Numbered from the stretch's first letter, positions 21,001-33,281 are shown. The stretch is 64,000 bases of DNA from Coccinella septempunctata (GCF_907165205.1 NC_058191.1:11162501-11226500); one strand, 5' to 3'. A program made the numbers and translations. Notes: generated by a model from the letters alone, not told the origin.

Positions 21001-22768
21001 ATCCAGTAGCAGCACCGTAGTACTAAATGTATGGATGCGATATCTGGCGTTCAACGACCTAAGCTTTCTCATACAAGGCTGTTCAAAAGTGAATATCGAC
21101 GTACATTTCTGTCCGTTCTGTTCTGCAACTATTCCAGTAAAGTGTGGCTTTAACGCCCATAAGGCTATGGCAAGCATTCAAAACAATCGGACTGGCAGAA
21201 ATCTACATTCCGAGTATACCTTAAAGAACGTGCTATGGTGCCACTTGCACTTGTGTTCGAGTCGAGCAGCCTGAAGCCTGAAGTATTCCCAACATTCTGT
21301 AGGCATTGTCATGGGATGAATTATGTCTTGGCATAATGGAAATTCGAATTTTTTATTTGTATAGAACAGTTTGATCTTATCGAAGAATAAATACAAACTG
21401 AAGGTAAAATCATTAAATTGTGCATGCATGATACACATACACAAAAAATTTTAATTATTAAACTTGATGAAAACCAGCTTCAGAACAAATAAGAAGATGC
21501 TTCTATAATCGTAAGTTTATATGTAGTTGAAAAAAAATTGAAATAAAACTATAATATGCGCATCTTCATAAAACAACATGAATTTTTGACAATTAGTTCC
21601 TTTTTCCTGAGGGTCAAGTAAGAGTTTAAGGAGTTCAATTTGAAAGTGCAAACAGGAGCCTCTGACTTCATGTCAATGCTTTTTTCAATTCAGTTCAGCA
21701 TACCCTCTTAGATAAGAAAAAAAAGATGAGGGCAAAAAGTTAGATGTTTAGCGCCTGGGCCAATTCATCCCCTTTCTCAGCTTTCAAATACTGACAGAGA
21801 TGAGCTGTAGCAGGAGCCGTTAATAACAATCTTAATCAGCAATAATAGTCAGGTTGGAACAGTCTAGTTATAATTTCCGAGGAGGATTACACCTCCTGGA
21901 CAATGTTGCGGCAAAGTTCCTTTGTAGGTGCAGTTTACGGGTCCCCGAAGCTCATTAGATCTAGCCGCTCTTCGGCCGACAACTCCTTTAACTCATGCTG
22001 CGCAATTGCAGTCGCTTAAAATTATATCCTCATAGTGCAATTTACTTTTCAATTGTGACATAATTCGGTGCCGTTTCTCGGCAACACGGCGGAAGGGCCG
22101 TAATGAGGGCAAGTGTCTCGTGCACGCCATGTACGTAGGGAAATGGACGATTTGGGCCGTTCGCTGACGATGTGGAAATGGCCCTTCGTCCGTTCTGCTT
22201 CAGCGATAGACCTGCATGTCGACCGTAAAACGTGATCTACTGCATGATGTGCCTGCAGAAGGCCGCGATGTTGTTATTTGGGTAGTAGGGGTTGAAATTT
22301 ACAATTGTCTGAGGGGTTGTTTGTTAGGAATTCTGAGAAATAATGTGAAGCCTTTCTTTTTTGAAATTTTATGGATTGTTATGTGTTTAATCGAATTCCT
22401 TGAATATGTTTCGAATCGCTGCTTCAATCTATTAGATGATCTTTATTCGAACATAAGCAGTACACAATCTGAAAAACAGTATACAGTTTGAAAAGTAATT
22501 GAGCCACTCAAGAGAAGGCCAATCGATGCCTTAGGCATATACCTATTGTGCATTACTGATCTCCCCCAAGTGCCAAAGAAATTGTTTATTCACAAAAAAC
22601 AAAAAAGCAGCATCTGAAAAAATATCGAAAATTTGAGAGGATAACAAGAATGATGTAGACTTTGTTTTGATTTTTTCGTAGTGTTGAACAAGCGAAACAA
22701 ACGTATTGTGAAAATTAGTAGTGGAATGTATAACCAGATAATTGAGTTGGAGAGTTGAAGTTGGATAC
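21001..22768. other. Non-coding stretch with a GC-rich island (about 21880-22260)
   Basis: No protein signature. The island mixes GC-rich blocks (CTCTTCGGCCGACAACTCC, TCTCGGCAACACGGCGGAAG) with AT-rich ones, in a texture seen in conserved regulatory DNA. Frames here are short and unconvincing. Confidence 0.35.
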
Positions 22769-22769
22769 A

Positions 22770-23720
22770 ATTCATTGTATATCGTTCACAATCATAAAAT
22801 AAATAAATAGCCTGCATGAAGCTAATTAAAGGTTCTTTCGTTTGCATAAAAAGTGTAGTACTTTTCTACACTCGATTTTAGTATTCGTTTGCTGATTGAA
22901 TTTACACTAGTGTAGAGGAGTTATAGTTTATCTACATCTCGTTTTGACTATGTGTAGATAAACTACACTTCCTCTACACTGGTGTAAATCAAATCGAGTG
23001 TAGAAAAGTGCTACACTTTTTATGCAAACGAAAGGACCTATAGTAATAAATACAAATTCTTACAACATCTATACACTCAGGGAGACATTATTCAATTAAA
23101 AACCGAGATAATTCAGAGTAGTTCAAATAAGAATTCACTTGAGGTCAGACTCAGACTTCGAGAAAACTCAAAAAATTAAAGATTAGCCCAACGTTTACAA
23201 TGACAGAACAATCAATGATAACTGATTGCGAGAGCATCAAAAAAACAGAAGATTCGAATAATGAATTTTAATGAGAAGGCCGAGTTGTAATAATGAGTTA
23301 GGTGAAAACTACATTGTTATTTATGAGAGATCAGTATACTGAATGAGAGTCAAGCAATAATTATAATTTATGAGCAGAGCAAGAATATTTTATAAGTTAA
23401 TTAAAAAGAGCAAGATTATTATAGTTACTATGAGAAGAGCATGAATTTTATAATTAATATAAATAACGTTGGTCTTGAATACAACATTTACAGAGACGGA
23501 CTGCTTAAAAGTAAGCACGATTAGAACGTCCATCAGAAAAATAAGAGATACAAATATTGAAATATGAGAGTTACAAAATGGGAGTACTAATGTGGAAAAC
23601 CACTAATCGTTGGTTACGAGAAGAGCAGAATGCTTGAGAACTAATCTGTATGTCTAGCAAGATACTACCAATTCCAGAGTCCACCTGGGGAACATGGGGA
23701 TTCATTCATCTGAAACGTGA
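22770..23720 (-). repeat. Dispersed repeat, copy 1
   Basis: Its reverse complement aligns over about 0.9 kb with 48700-49590. Shared anchors include TATATCGTTCACAATCATAA, CCAACGATTAGTG, GTTCTAATCGTGC and GCAGTCCGTCTCTGTAAATG. It is AT-rich, with many spaced GAGAAGAGCAAGA-like motifs and no open frame. The type is unknown; a long LTR of a retrotransposon is one possibility, as both copies have TGTTG near the start. Copy 1 is interrupted by the MITE at 22831-23038. Confidence 0.75.
22831..23038. mobile_element. 208-bp palindromic MITE
   Basis: Starts GGTTCTTTCGTTTGCATAAA and ends with the complement of GGTCCTTTCGTTTGCATAAA. The arms are about 95 bp each, rich in GTGTAG/CTACAC, and nearly close on each other. 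Copy 2 of the host repeat has a short uninterrupted junction at the matching site (GAAGCTAATACAG), showing this is an insertion. No clear target duplication. Confidence 0.85.
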
Positions 23721-24583
23721 CAACAGTAGTTAGTCTATGTGAGTTAGAGGTTAAACATATTTGACTTGAGAAATTGAATAAACTGATTCAAATAAAAGAG
23801 GACAATAAATCAGTATTTATTATCAATGGGAAATACAGGAGAAGGTTGAATTTTGGTGCTACATACCCCTTTCCATGTGAGAAAATCTAGAGAGGTCTGA
23901 AAATTTATGTGAATTATAAAATATCATCGAATACATATTCCGGAGAAGGCATTTTATATCGTGGTCTTGAATGAACACATCAATTGAGCATTACTAGTAA
24001 GGATTATAAATCTGTTTGAAGATTCTGAACTAATCTTGCACGGTGACTCATTTCATAAGAATGAGAAAAAACATGAGAATGGTTAAATTAATAATTTTGA
24101 GAAGACAGAGAATATATCAGATGATTCATTAGCATTGATGGTACATTGACAGAGGAATAATAATTTTAATCGAAATATGACGATGATATCAAGGAGGACT
24201 CAATGAAATATTGCTGAGGGAAAAGATCAAAGTTGTTTGGTTTTCGTTTTCTGCTGATAATTTAAACGTTTATTTCTTCTTGCCATCAAAATTGGCACAG
24301 AGGTGGGAAAGTAATCTTATTTTATGTATTACTTCAAATTATGTATAGCTGCCGCTACCTGAATGACTTCTGATGATTAAATAAAAAGGTAGGTATTTTT
24401 GTTGAAACTTCCTAGTGATTAGATTGAAAGGATGTAGTTTGCTCATTATATTGGTGATATTAAATGACACGTCCCAAATATCGTATCTGACAGAAAAATA
24501 ATACATAACAAAGCTCCTTATTAGATGTCTTGATAAAACATGACATATATGTTTGTTACTGGTCACCTGGGTAACATGTGTGT
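23721..24583. other. AT-rich non-coding stretch with a MITE-arm relic
   Basis: No gene. 24195-24290 resembles one arm of the MITE at 13094-13640. The rest is featureless. Confidence 0.45.
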
Positions 24584-24584
24584 A

Positions 24585-25391
24585 GGGCAGAGTTGGACAA
24601 AACAGAATAGTTCAGATATGACAAAAAAATGTTCTCGTAAAAATCCTGAAAGATATTTTGGAAGACGCCATCGGGCAAAATGGGATACCAGGAAGTCTGA
24701 TAAAACTGGATACTATCCCGTTTTGTTAAACAGGTCTGAAGAAAGATGAGAAAATATTCGAGAAAAACGAATCGGCAGTAATGAACAAGAATAAAGAAAA
24801 AGTCAAAATATAATATCTAACAAAAAGTCAAAACCAGAGATGAGAGGAAGAAACAAAAATTGTAGTAGTTCAGAAGATATAACCTGCATTTATTTTTCAG
24901 AATTGTACGTACGGCACAAAGAGTGATGACGGTTGGGTAATGTACCAAGACCACAGATTACAGAGTAGAGACCAAGACTGTCGTCTTTGGTCTCACGAAG
25001 CTTGTGCCGGGGTGGAGAATGATGGTGATCTGTACTCGTGTGATTTTTGTCCAACGACAAAGTCTCAATCTGTTTTTTATTATAAGTATAAGCTTTCTAA
25101 GGTGTTCTGTTTTATATTTCAATAGATATATTTGACTCTCATAATCATTTTCATTTTTATTTATACACCATCCCATTTTACCCGACTAGAAGGACAAAAT
25201 AGGATACTTTACTTTTTATCACAAATATAACTATTTCTATATAATCATCAAACAATGTAGGAATGCTTGATATTCAATGTACAGAGGAGACAACAGAGAA
25301 GTTATTGTGCAGAAGTAGCAGTTATCAATAGCTTGTTTAGGAAGTTATGGGTTATATAACGTTAGCTATCCCGTTTTGTCCAACTCTCCCC
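24585..25391 (+). mobile_element. TIR transposon with TA duplication and zinc-finger exon
   Basis: Ends read GGGCAGAGTTGGACAAAAC at the left and the complement of GGGGAGAGTTGGACAAAACG at the right, with TA flanks (24583-24584, 25392-25393). The CGGGATAG/ATCCCGTTTTGT motif recurs inside (near 24680-24725 and 25165-25200) as subterminal repeats. At 807 bp it lacks a catalytic domain but keeps one exon. TA target use points to Tc1/mariner or pogo-like elements. Confidence 0.8.
24901..25125 (+). pseudogene. C-terminal zinc-finger exon of a lost transposase
   Basis: Opens directly after an acceptor (TTTATTTTTCAG) and reads NCTYGTKSDDGWVMYQ, then CRLWSHEACAG, then DLYSCDFC, before degenerating. 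The spacing of W, Cys, W-x-H-x-x-C and a final C-x-x-C matches the small PHD/zinc-ribbon at the C-terminus of many insect DDE transposases. A short insertion seems to interrupt the second Cys pair. Only this exon remains; the catalytic part is deleted. Confidence 0.6.
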
Positions 25392-25393
25392 TA

Positions 25394-26224
25394 CACTTAT
25401 TTCAAGAAGCAACTTCCAGACTTGTTTCTGAACTTTTTTTCAAACTGAAAGTCAGAAAATTAACATTATTTCGCAAAAAATTTAAAGTTGAATTCGATAT
25501 TTTTTTTTGTTAATTTCTGCAACTGACGGCTCATCCTCGGCAATTGACGTGATACGAAATAACCATGGAACGATTGCCGTCTCTACTGACTGTGTCCCCA
25601 TTGGTGCATTCATGAAGCATCGGTGGCTCGTGCAGAATTCACGTAACAAAAATTATTACTCATTCCCGAATTCGATTCGGATTCAATTTTACAACTGCTA
25701 GTGCCGCAAATACGTGGGGCGTGAAATAACGCAATTATTATTTCGATGAATAATGAAATTTCCCGTGCTGGGGCCCGCGTAGTACTTGGAATGGTTCAAA
25801 GTGGCTTTCCGATTTGGCCTCTGTATTTTATTAACGGGTAAGCAGATAACGTTATATATCCGATTTAATTATTCCAACATCCGCGTGTAGGGGCCGCCAT
25901 TGTTTCCTTGCATCGTTTGTTTTGTTAAAATTAGATTCGGAGGTGGTTTTACTGGGATTTATGTGTATAGAGATATTCTGGGAATAGACAGAAATCAGAA
26001 ATTATATTTCGAACCATGAAAATTGAACGAGCAATAATTCGGTTTTATATCCCAACTGACATAGAAAAAGAACATCCAGTAATAATTAGTTCGTATATTG
26101 ATATGTCTGATACTTGATGGTGTTCCAGGAATTAACTGAAAATTATAAATCACAACATTTGAACAACATCCTAAAACGAATAACCTACATAATCTTCTGC
26201 AGCATATTTCGGTGTCAGTTACAC
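25394..26224. other. Non-coding stretch with GC-richer block (about 25520-25960)
   Basis: No recognisable gene. The block around 25730-25850 (for example TGGGGCCCGCGTAGTACTTG) contrasts with AT-rich flanks and may be conserved regulatory DNA. Confidence 0.35.
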
Positions 26225-26345
26225 TTATTTATTTATTTTTTTTTACATCTGACAGACAAATACCAAATTACAGTTGTGAACAGGTAACATATAGGTACAC
26301 ACATTCATACATAGCCGTCGTCAGCCGAGGTTAAACTAAAAAGGA
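26225..26345 (-). mobile_element. LINE 3' end fragment
   Basis: Read on the minus strand this resembles the tail of a non-LTR element: CCTCGGCTGACGACGGCTAT, later CTGTCAGATGTAAAAAAAAA, ending with an AATAAATAAATAA repeat at 26225. No coding. It is a heavily 5'-truncated insertion, as is typical of LINEs. Confidence 0.55.
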
Positions 26346-26449
26346 CCAAAGAAAAATTTGTTTCTTTTAAAAAATAACAATTACTTCCTAAACTGAACAG
26401 AACTAAGGTAAAACATTAACTGAGGGTAAACCATTCAAGCTTCCGCAGA

Positions 26450-28221
26450 TCGATGTCGAATGTCGCCTATGATCAAAATGTAAACTTGAGTGTGTTTCAG
26501 TTCAGTGTGGCTGAAATATGTGAACTGATATGTAAGATTAAGCCCAAGAAGTCCAGTGGTCTTGATGGCATACCTAACTTCATCCATAAAAAGTGTTTCA
26601 GCACTATATAATTGCCAATTTGTAAGTTGTTTAATAGCTCATTGCTGTTGGGAAGATTCCTCCTTTTTTGGAAGAAGAGTTTTGTGGTTCCAATTTTTAA
26701 ATCTGGTTCGAGATCGAATATGGAAAACTATTGGGGGGTGGCGGTTCAATCTGCCATTCCTAAACTTCTGGATAACCTAATGTACAACTTTCTTTCGTGG
26801 AATTCCGGATCTATCCTCATTAATGAACAGCATGGGTTCCGAAGGAAACGATCAACCACTACAAATCTTTTACTTTATACAAACGAAATATTTGAGTCTT
26901 TCGAAGCCAGGATGCAGGTTGATGCAATATATACGGACTTCTCTAAAGCCTTTGATAGGGTCAATTTGAACTTTTTGGTTTCTACACTCGTTGCTTTAGG
27001 AATTTCTGGGTCTCTACTGGTGTGGTTGGGCCAATTTCTCTACGGTCGGACCCAGATAGTGAGATATGGTGGATATCATTCCAGAGAATTTGAAGTGCCG
27101 TCTGGTGTGCCTCAGGGGTCTCATCTGGGCCCTCTCTTGTTCAACCTTTTCATAAATGACCTGAGTAAAGATTTGAAGGGCACATTTTTGCTGTTCGCAG
27201 ATGACATGAAAATTTACTCCCTGATTCGACATCTGGGTGATTCCTTCCTATTGCAGGACCAGCTGAAGAGGTTTTTTGATTGGGCTATCCTCAACTGCTT
27301 GGCCTTGAATGTGTCAAAGTGTGAGACCATCATCTTTTACCGTTGTAGGGAACCTGTTGACTTTCGTTATAACCACAATGGAGCGGAGCTTGTTCGGGTC
27401 GGCTCGATTGATGATCTGGGTTTGAGACTGGATAGACTGCTGGATTTTAGGGAGCACATCCGTGGTATCACTTCCAGGGCATATCGCACGCTGGGTTTCG
27501 TTTGTCGTAATTCAACCGGGTACTCATCTGTAACATTTAGGTTGTTGTTTTGTTCGCTTGTTAAGTCCGGCTTGGAATATGGACTCCTACTTATCGTTGC
27601 CACATTGATTGTGTTGAAAGAGTCCAAAATAAGTTTTTACGGATTCTAGATAGATAGATCTGGTGGCAACTTAAATGCCGGAATGACTCATGTTTCTTTT
27701 GGTGTTGATGAACTGAAACATCGTCGCACTCTGTCTCACTCATGTTTTCTGTTTAAGTTGCTGAATGGCATGATTGATAGTCCTGAGATGCTAACTAGGG
27801 TAAGTTTCAATGTTCCTGAACAACTAGGAATACCTTCTTGTTTCGCATTGCTACTCATAGGACTACCTATGTTTTCAATGTTTTTCCAGCACGCGCAGAG
27901 AGAGTTGTCAATTGTCGCTTGAAAACTTTGGATTTTTTTTCGTTCTCCTTTTCGGCGTTCAAATCTCAGGTGCGTAATGGATTGCGAGAGTTGCAGTAGT
28001 AATTTTGTTAGTTTATTATTTGTGGTAATGTTGGTTTTATGATTGTTGTTATGCTGTCACATTTTTATACTTCATGTATTTTATTTATAAGTGCCTATGT
28101 CGAATTGGTTAATTTTCAATTGAATAATATGATTGTACTCATAATAATGAATTTTTTTTGTATTGAGGGGGGTTTCCCGTTATCCTGTAAATTTATAGTG
28201 TCAAATAAATAAATAAATAAA
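26450..28221 (+). mobile_element. 5'-truncated jockey/CR1-like LINE
   Basis: Coding similarity begins near 26485 with FSVAEICELICKIKPKKSSG followed by LDGIPNF, an RT linker motif. It runs through the RT in the next entry, then a C-terminal part in other frames (RRTLSHSCFLFKLLNGMID at 27729-27785). It ends with a TAAA-type tail, (AAAT)n at 28203-28221. The endonuclease and ORF1 are absent. At least one in-frame stop (26609) and two frameshifts inactivate it. Confidence 0.85.
26612..27649 (+). CDS. LINE reverse transcriptase, partial
   Basis: A 345-codon open stretch covers most of a non-LTR reverse transcriptase. In order: VVPIFKSG and NYWGVAVQS (fingers; the usual NYRPI is altered), EQHGFRRKRSTTTNLL, AIYTDFSKAFDRVN (motif A), VPSGVPQGSHLGPLLFNLFI (motif B), LFADDMKIY (motif C, catalytic Asp pair) and LNVSKCETI. 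This enzyme copies LINE RNA at a nicked target. The frame is bounded upstream by TAA at 26609 and ends prematurely at 27649, before the C-terminal region found in other frames downstream. The start shown is TTG, simply the first codon after the stop. It is a dead copy. Confidence 0.85.
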   Translation: MPICKLFNSSLLLGRFLLFWKKSFVVPIFKSGSRSNMENYWGVAVQSAIPKLLDNLMYNFLSWNSGSILINEQHGFRRKRSTTTNLLLYTNEIFESFEARMQVDAIYTDFSKAFDRVNLNFLVSTLVALGISGSLLVWLGQFLYGRTQIVRYGGYHSREFEVPSGVPQGSHLGPLLFNLFINDLSKDLKGTFLLFADDMKIYSLIRHLGDSFLLQDQLKRFFDWAILNCLALNVSKCETIIFYRCREPVDFRYNHNGAELVRVGSIDDLGLRLDRLLDFREHIRGITSRAYRTLGFVCRNSTGYSSVTFRLLFCSLVKSGLEYGLLLIVATLIVLKESKISFYGF

Positions 28222-28224
28222 ATG

Positions 28225-29540
28225 ATGTTTTGGGTGTTGCAGACACTGATATTTAATTCTAAAAGTTATAATAAATTTGTTCTGGATATAATGCAGGGTG
28301 TATTGAAATTTAACAGAGATAGCAGATATATCGAATCGACTTGTTCATCAACTAATTTGAATGCAAATATTGTACCTGAAATTTTTCTCCCCTTTCTCAA
28401 ACTTACAAAGGTGCACTCGACTAGTAGGGAGTTATAGTTATGATGGAAATAATAAGGGTAAACGTTATGTTTTTTGTAGTGATGTTAAAATTTCTTTGTG
28501 GGCATATTCCAACGCCATATTATAGATATTTTTCGTGAGTGGGATTCCTTACTGAAGCACAGTATTCAAATTTGATACTGATGATGATTTCTTTGCAATT
28601 GCGCAAAACGATACCCAAATATCTATTGGATTCACAGATACCTAATCCTACCGATGTTGAGGTCGAATGGAAGCTTGCTATCGAATTAAACACCTAAATC
28701 CGTACAATCGCTTACCCTTCTCATGACATCGTTGTTAACATTATAATTAGATTCTTCGGTTATTAATTTTCTTGAATAACTCATAACATTACATTTACCG
28801 ATATTTAAAAGCAGTTGATTCACAGTGCACCATTAATAAAGGTCCAATATCTTCCTGAAGTATATGAAAATCCTGTATATCGTGAATCACTCTGAAAAGA
28901 AACAAAAGTTTTTTCGAGCTAATTACATTTCATATATCATCAATAGATATAATGAATAAAAGGGGACCCAAATTAGAACTCCGAGGTAGGTACCTCTGAG
29001 CGCACAATAAAATTAAATGACTTGACTACAGCTCCACATTTTAATGTTTGCCAAAGAGAAAAGATAACAATAATCGATGAAGAAACAAAACGACTTAACT
29101 TCCTCAAAAGCAACCAGCCGAAAGCTTTACTGAAGTCTGTGTAAATAACATCGATCTGTCTAAGATTATCTAAACAATCGACACATATTGTGTAAATATT
29201 GTACAAATATAAATAAAAGGTTCGTAACACTACTCCGCAAGCCCGTGGAACCATGTTATCATTCAGATAATTTATTGTAAATCTGTGAATAAATCAGGTC
29301 AAAAAGTATAATCTCAAGTAACTTCGAAAAAGCCGACATATCAGCAGGTTTTTCCGACTTAAACAGTGGAAAATATTTCAAATACGTGACACCCTCCAAA
29401 GTTTAGAAAATTTGCTAGTCCTTAAAATGAAATTATGAATAAACAACAAAGGTTTAAGGAGTAGGTAGGTACTTTCATATGATTCTTAACCAGTTTAGTT
29501 GGAATATTGTCTGGACCACTAGCTCATTTTTACCTTTCAA
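28225..29540 (-). pseudogene. Heavily decayed LINE reverse transcriptase
   Basis: On the minus strand, multiple short frames spell a LINE RT in order: ASGPDNIPTKLVKN near 29520, LFIHNFILRTSKFSKLWRVS near 29430, VIYTDFSKAF near 29140 (motif A), then SNYNVNNDVMRRVSDCTDLG near 28720 and WNMPTKK near 28500, with a final INTPCIISRTNLL-like end near 28270. Many frameshifts make it much older than neighbouring copies. Confidence 0.65.
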
Positions 29541-29544
29541 CGTC

Positions 29545-31764
29545 ATTGCTAAAATTTTATTGATTTGAAAAGAGTCAGTGAAGCTGAATCCATGTTTTAT
29601 TCTGAATTACCCATAATAAACACTCCGAAATTGACTTGCAGAAGCGTCAACAATGGACCTTGGGGATGAAAATTTTTCACCCTCACCATACATTTCACCG
29701 GGAATACGAATTTTATCCTGCTTGGAATTCAAAAAACACCAAAATTCAGGAGAAATCTCTATTGAGTTCGAATGGTCACCAAAAGCGGCTTCCAAAATCA
29801 AACTTAAAGTTTCTGATGAAAGCGAGGTCACCAGATCTGGAGTGAGATGGAGCTTAGAGAGCGGCTTCGCAAGCCTGCTTTGGGCCAGCCCAGGTTCGGA
29901 ACTACGTGAAGCTGGCAACCCCAAATGTGAATTTTGGAATCAAAACTTCAGGGTCCATTGTAGGTTCTTTTTTTCATTCGTGCAGGCAGCGTTTGAGAGT
30001 TATCGAAAAAGAAGTTTTTTTCTTCCATTTGCTGAGCAGCACCCCCGAAGTGCTTTGATGGTTAAGATCATAAGTCTAACTTAAATCCACTTTTCTCCGA
30101 CCAATTATTTCATTTGCGCACCCACTGAACCATAGAAATCAATCTGTAAAATTTTTTTAAATACATATGTGAAGCACCCCCAAATGCAAATTTCGAATAC
30201 CAAATTTCAGGGTCATTTGACGATCGTAGGTCCATGTTTGTCCACCATTTTTTTTATTTACCAGGCACCGTCCTAGACATATAAAAAAAGTAGTTTTACC
30301 CGTGCATTTTATGAGCAGAGCCCTCTAATTACGATAAAGTATTTATAATGATGAAGGTCGTTTGTTCAACATAAGTCCACAGAACCATAGAAATCAAATT
30401 CTGGAAATTTCAGATCATAAAACTCAAAACTCAGAAATAACAGGTTTGTTCACTTTCCAGAGTTGTATTAGTCAGGAAAAAAGAAAGAATGTGTCATCCG
30501 TTTCCTTCTAGCTGCGATAGTTCTCAGTAGACAACGAATTTTGCCCATCCTGTACATTAGGTTAATATCAGACATGGCAGTGGTAGGTATAGGTTTATGT
30601 TGCCCATATTTGGGTCAGACATGTTTCGGCGATTCTTCACTATCAATGCGGTTACTTTTGAAATAATTATTGTTCTGAAATATCTAATTATTCTATGATA
30701 CTATAAAATTGACTACTTCTGGTTCAGCTCGCAAATTGAGTAATTGAGTAGTTTTCGTTGTTGACTGCTAACATATCTGACAAATGGCGATTTCCTTCTT
30801 GTTTTCCTTCGTAAACTCTATATGCCTAAAAGCTCATTATTTTTTCGTCAAGCAGCAGACACCACCTTCTTGAGAGAAATAACACAAACGGGACATCCTA
30901 GAAAACTTCTTCATAATCCCTGAAACATTTTCTCTATGAAATAATGCGAATAACACCCAATAACTTGTGAACCTCCAAGAAATTAGCCCTGCAAATTCAA
31001 AACAGATAAATCTTGAGACATTTTTGTGTAGAAAGGGATCAAATTAGGATAAGCAGAAACTTCTATCTGTAGAAGAGGAGCACTTTGGAGAAGATACAAA
31101 AATACAGATTTTTTAAACTTTTGGATTATGAATCAATGTTGATAATTATTCACTACTCAAGATATTATAAACATAGCCTGAAGGACTTACGGTCGATAGC
31201 CTTTTGAGGAAATATAGACTACAGTGATTTTGTATTCAAAAATAATCGAAACTATCAGTGTCAACAGAATGAAACACGTGAATCATTTTATTTCGAAATG
31301 TGACAGAAAAGTGAATAGAATTAGTGCGTGGATTTGTCAAAAGTTATGAGGAAGAATTTCATGAGTAAAAATATATCAGGAAGACTGAGAAAACAGAGGT
31401 CTATTAGTATGCCGTATAGCGAGACCCTAAGGGCGTATAACGTTAGACAATTATGTAGAGTGGAAAGTTCACAGTTTTGACTTTTATGATAGTGGGATAT
31501 CTCGGGAAAGAAGATTACATTTCCAATTCATGAAGGAGAAGAATTTTTGATGGATGAATGGCATGCGTGCGGACCCTTCACGGGATACATGGGCTCGGAG
31601 AACAGAAACAATTTTCGCTTCAGTTTTAAGCTCGGTTGGAATACCAGAATGTTATCCGCATCTTTCCACAAATATCGGTTATTTCGATCAAATTTTTGGT
31701 TTCTTTCTAACAACGTTCCAACTCGTCACCATTAAGATGGGGAACAAAGAGTGAAGTTTGTCTA
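29545..31764. other. Non-coding stretch with a MITE half
   Basis: Plus-strand frame 29653-30084 (143 codons) has no known domain and is probably chance. 30430-30548 (ATGTGTCATCCG, CAACGAATTTTGCCCATCCTG then TA) is one end of the MITE family seen whole at 52128-52713. Nothing else recognised. Confidence 0.45.
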
Positions 31765-33281
31765 CCTTGTTAATCTTTCAGTTACCAATGGTGTCTTTCC
31801 TTCCTGTCTGAAATTGTCAACAGTAATTCCTATATTAAAAAAAGATGATCCTACTCTTATATCCAACTACAGACCGATTTCTTTGTTGAATGTTTTTCCA
31901 AATTGATCGAAAGAATAGTTTTCGATCGCATAGAAGATTTCTTATCCAGGTTCGGATTGTTAAAGGATAGCCAGCACGGATTCAGGACTGGTCGTTCCAC
32001 ACAAACTGCTTCTGTGTCTTTCATTGAATACATATGTCTACAAGTGCCTTGATGATGGACTATGGGTCTGTGGTTTGTTCTTTGACCTTTCTCGTGCGTT
32101 TGAATGTTTGAGTTTTAAATTCATACTCGATAAGATGCACAACTAAGGGTTTCGTGGTGTCTTCCTACAGTGGATAAAAAGTTTTCTGGATGACAGAATG
32201 ATTTGCGTTAGGCTGCTTGAGCATATATCTGACATATTCAGTGTAACTTTGGGAGTTCCGCAGGGGTCGGTCTTGGGACCTCTCATATTCCTGCTTTTCA
32301 TTAATGACTTGCCGGATCATGTGATCGCTGAGTGTATCATAATGTTTGCTGACGATACATCTTTTGCAATTTCTGCTGCAACGAGAGAAGAGCTAATTTC
32401 GAGATGTTTAACTTTGATTCATAGCTTCATGAATTGGTGCGAGGCTAATTCCGTTATGGTTAATAAGACTGAGTTAGTAACTTTCTGCCTCAAGGCCAGA
32501 AATGATAACCTTACTTTAAAATACGGTGACATAACTATCACATCGAAGTCATCTATCAAATTTCTTGGCTTAATCGTAGATGATCAACTGAGGTGGTGTG
32601 ATCATATTGACTACTTGAGTGCTAGATTGAATAAGGCTCATTACGCTAATGTGAATTATGGTTTGTTTCATTCTCATTTGAATTACAATATTCTACTTTG
32701 GGGTAATTCGGTGTCTGTTGGAAGAATATTAATAGCACAAAAGAGAATCATACGTCTTATTTTTGGGTTGAGCGCTCGTACTTCATGTAAAAGTTATTTT
32801 AGTGGAAAAAAGATAATGACTGTGCCTTCACTGTACATCTATAGATGTTTGATATATATTAAAGAAAAAATTAAGACTGTATCACATCTCTCTGACAGTC
32901 ACAATTATAATACTAGGAATACAACGACTTTGTCTATTCCTGTTCACAGAACATCCAAATATGAGCATTCTCCTCACTTCCAGAGCATTAGGTTATACAA
33001 TCATTTACCATCAGCTATTAGAGAGTTGGGATTCACTGCGTTCAGGAGTAGACTGAGACAAATGTTAGTCAGTAGGGCATATTACTGTGGTAATGAGTAT
33101 CTATGTGATGCCGATTCTCATGTTTAAGAGAAAGATTTGTTCTACATTGGTTTGATGAATTTTCTTTTGTCTTTATGTTTATTACTTGTATTGTATTGTT
33201 TTGTTTGCTTTATCGACGTGCCCATACATATGTAAATGTCGGAGGGGATTGAATAAAATTATTATTATTATTATTATTATA
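31765..33281 (+). mobile_element. 5'-truncated LINE with ATT tail
   Basis: Begins in the RT fingers (NGVFPSCLKLSTVIPILKKD, then SNYRPISLLN), continues through frameshifted segments (QHGFRTGRST near 31975, CGLFFDLSRAF near 32080) into the open frame below, and ends in an (ATT)n tail at 33258-33281. The C-terminal motifs RTSC and MTVPSLYIYR match the intact LINE at 36.5 kb, so the two belong to related families with the same tail type. Confidence 0.85.
32198..33127 (+). CDS. LINE reverse transcriptase, C-terminal part
   Basis: A 309-codon frame. It contains VTLGVPQGSVLGPLIFLLFI (motif B), MFADDTSF (motif C, catalytic Asp pair), WCEANSVMVNKTELVTF, KFLGLIVDDQLRW and a C-terminal extension with SARTSCKSYF, IMTVPSLYIYRCLIYI and IRLYNHLPSAIREL. 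The region upstream in other frames holds the rest of the RT, so this is an inactivated copy. The C-terminus appears complete at 33127, about 130 bp before the tail. The element is related to, but clearly diverged from, the full-length element at 36543-40646. Confidence 0.85.
   Translation: MICVRLLEHISDIFSVTLGVPQGSVLGPLIFLLFINDLPDHVIAECIIMFADDTSFAISAATREELISRCLTLIHSFMNWCEANSVMVNKTELVTFCLKARNDNLTLKYGDITITSKSSIKFLGLIVDDQLRWCDHIDYLSARLNKAHYANVNYGLFHSHLNYNILLWGNSVSVGRILIAQKRIIRLIFGLSARTSCKSYFSGKKIMTVPSLYIYRCLIYIKEKIKTVSHLSDSHNYNTRNTTTLSIPVHRTSKYEHSPHFQSIRLYNHLPSAIRELGFTAFRSRLRQMLVSRAYYCGNEYLCDADSHV

Noticed and set aside
29653..30084. 143-codon plus-strand reading frame
   Set aside because: No recognisable motif, overlapping frames on both strands and AT-rich repeat-like context.
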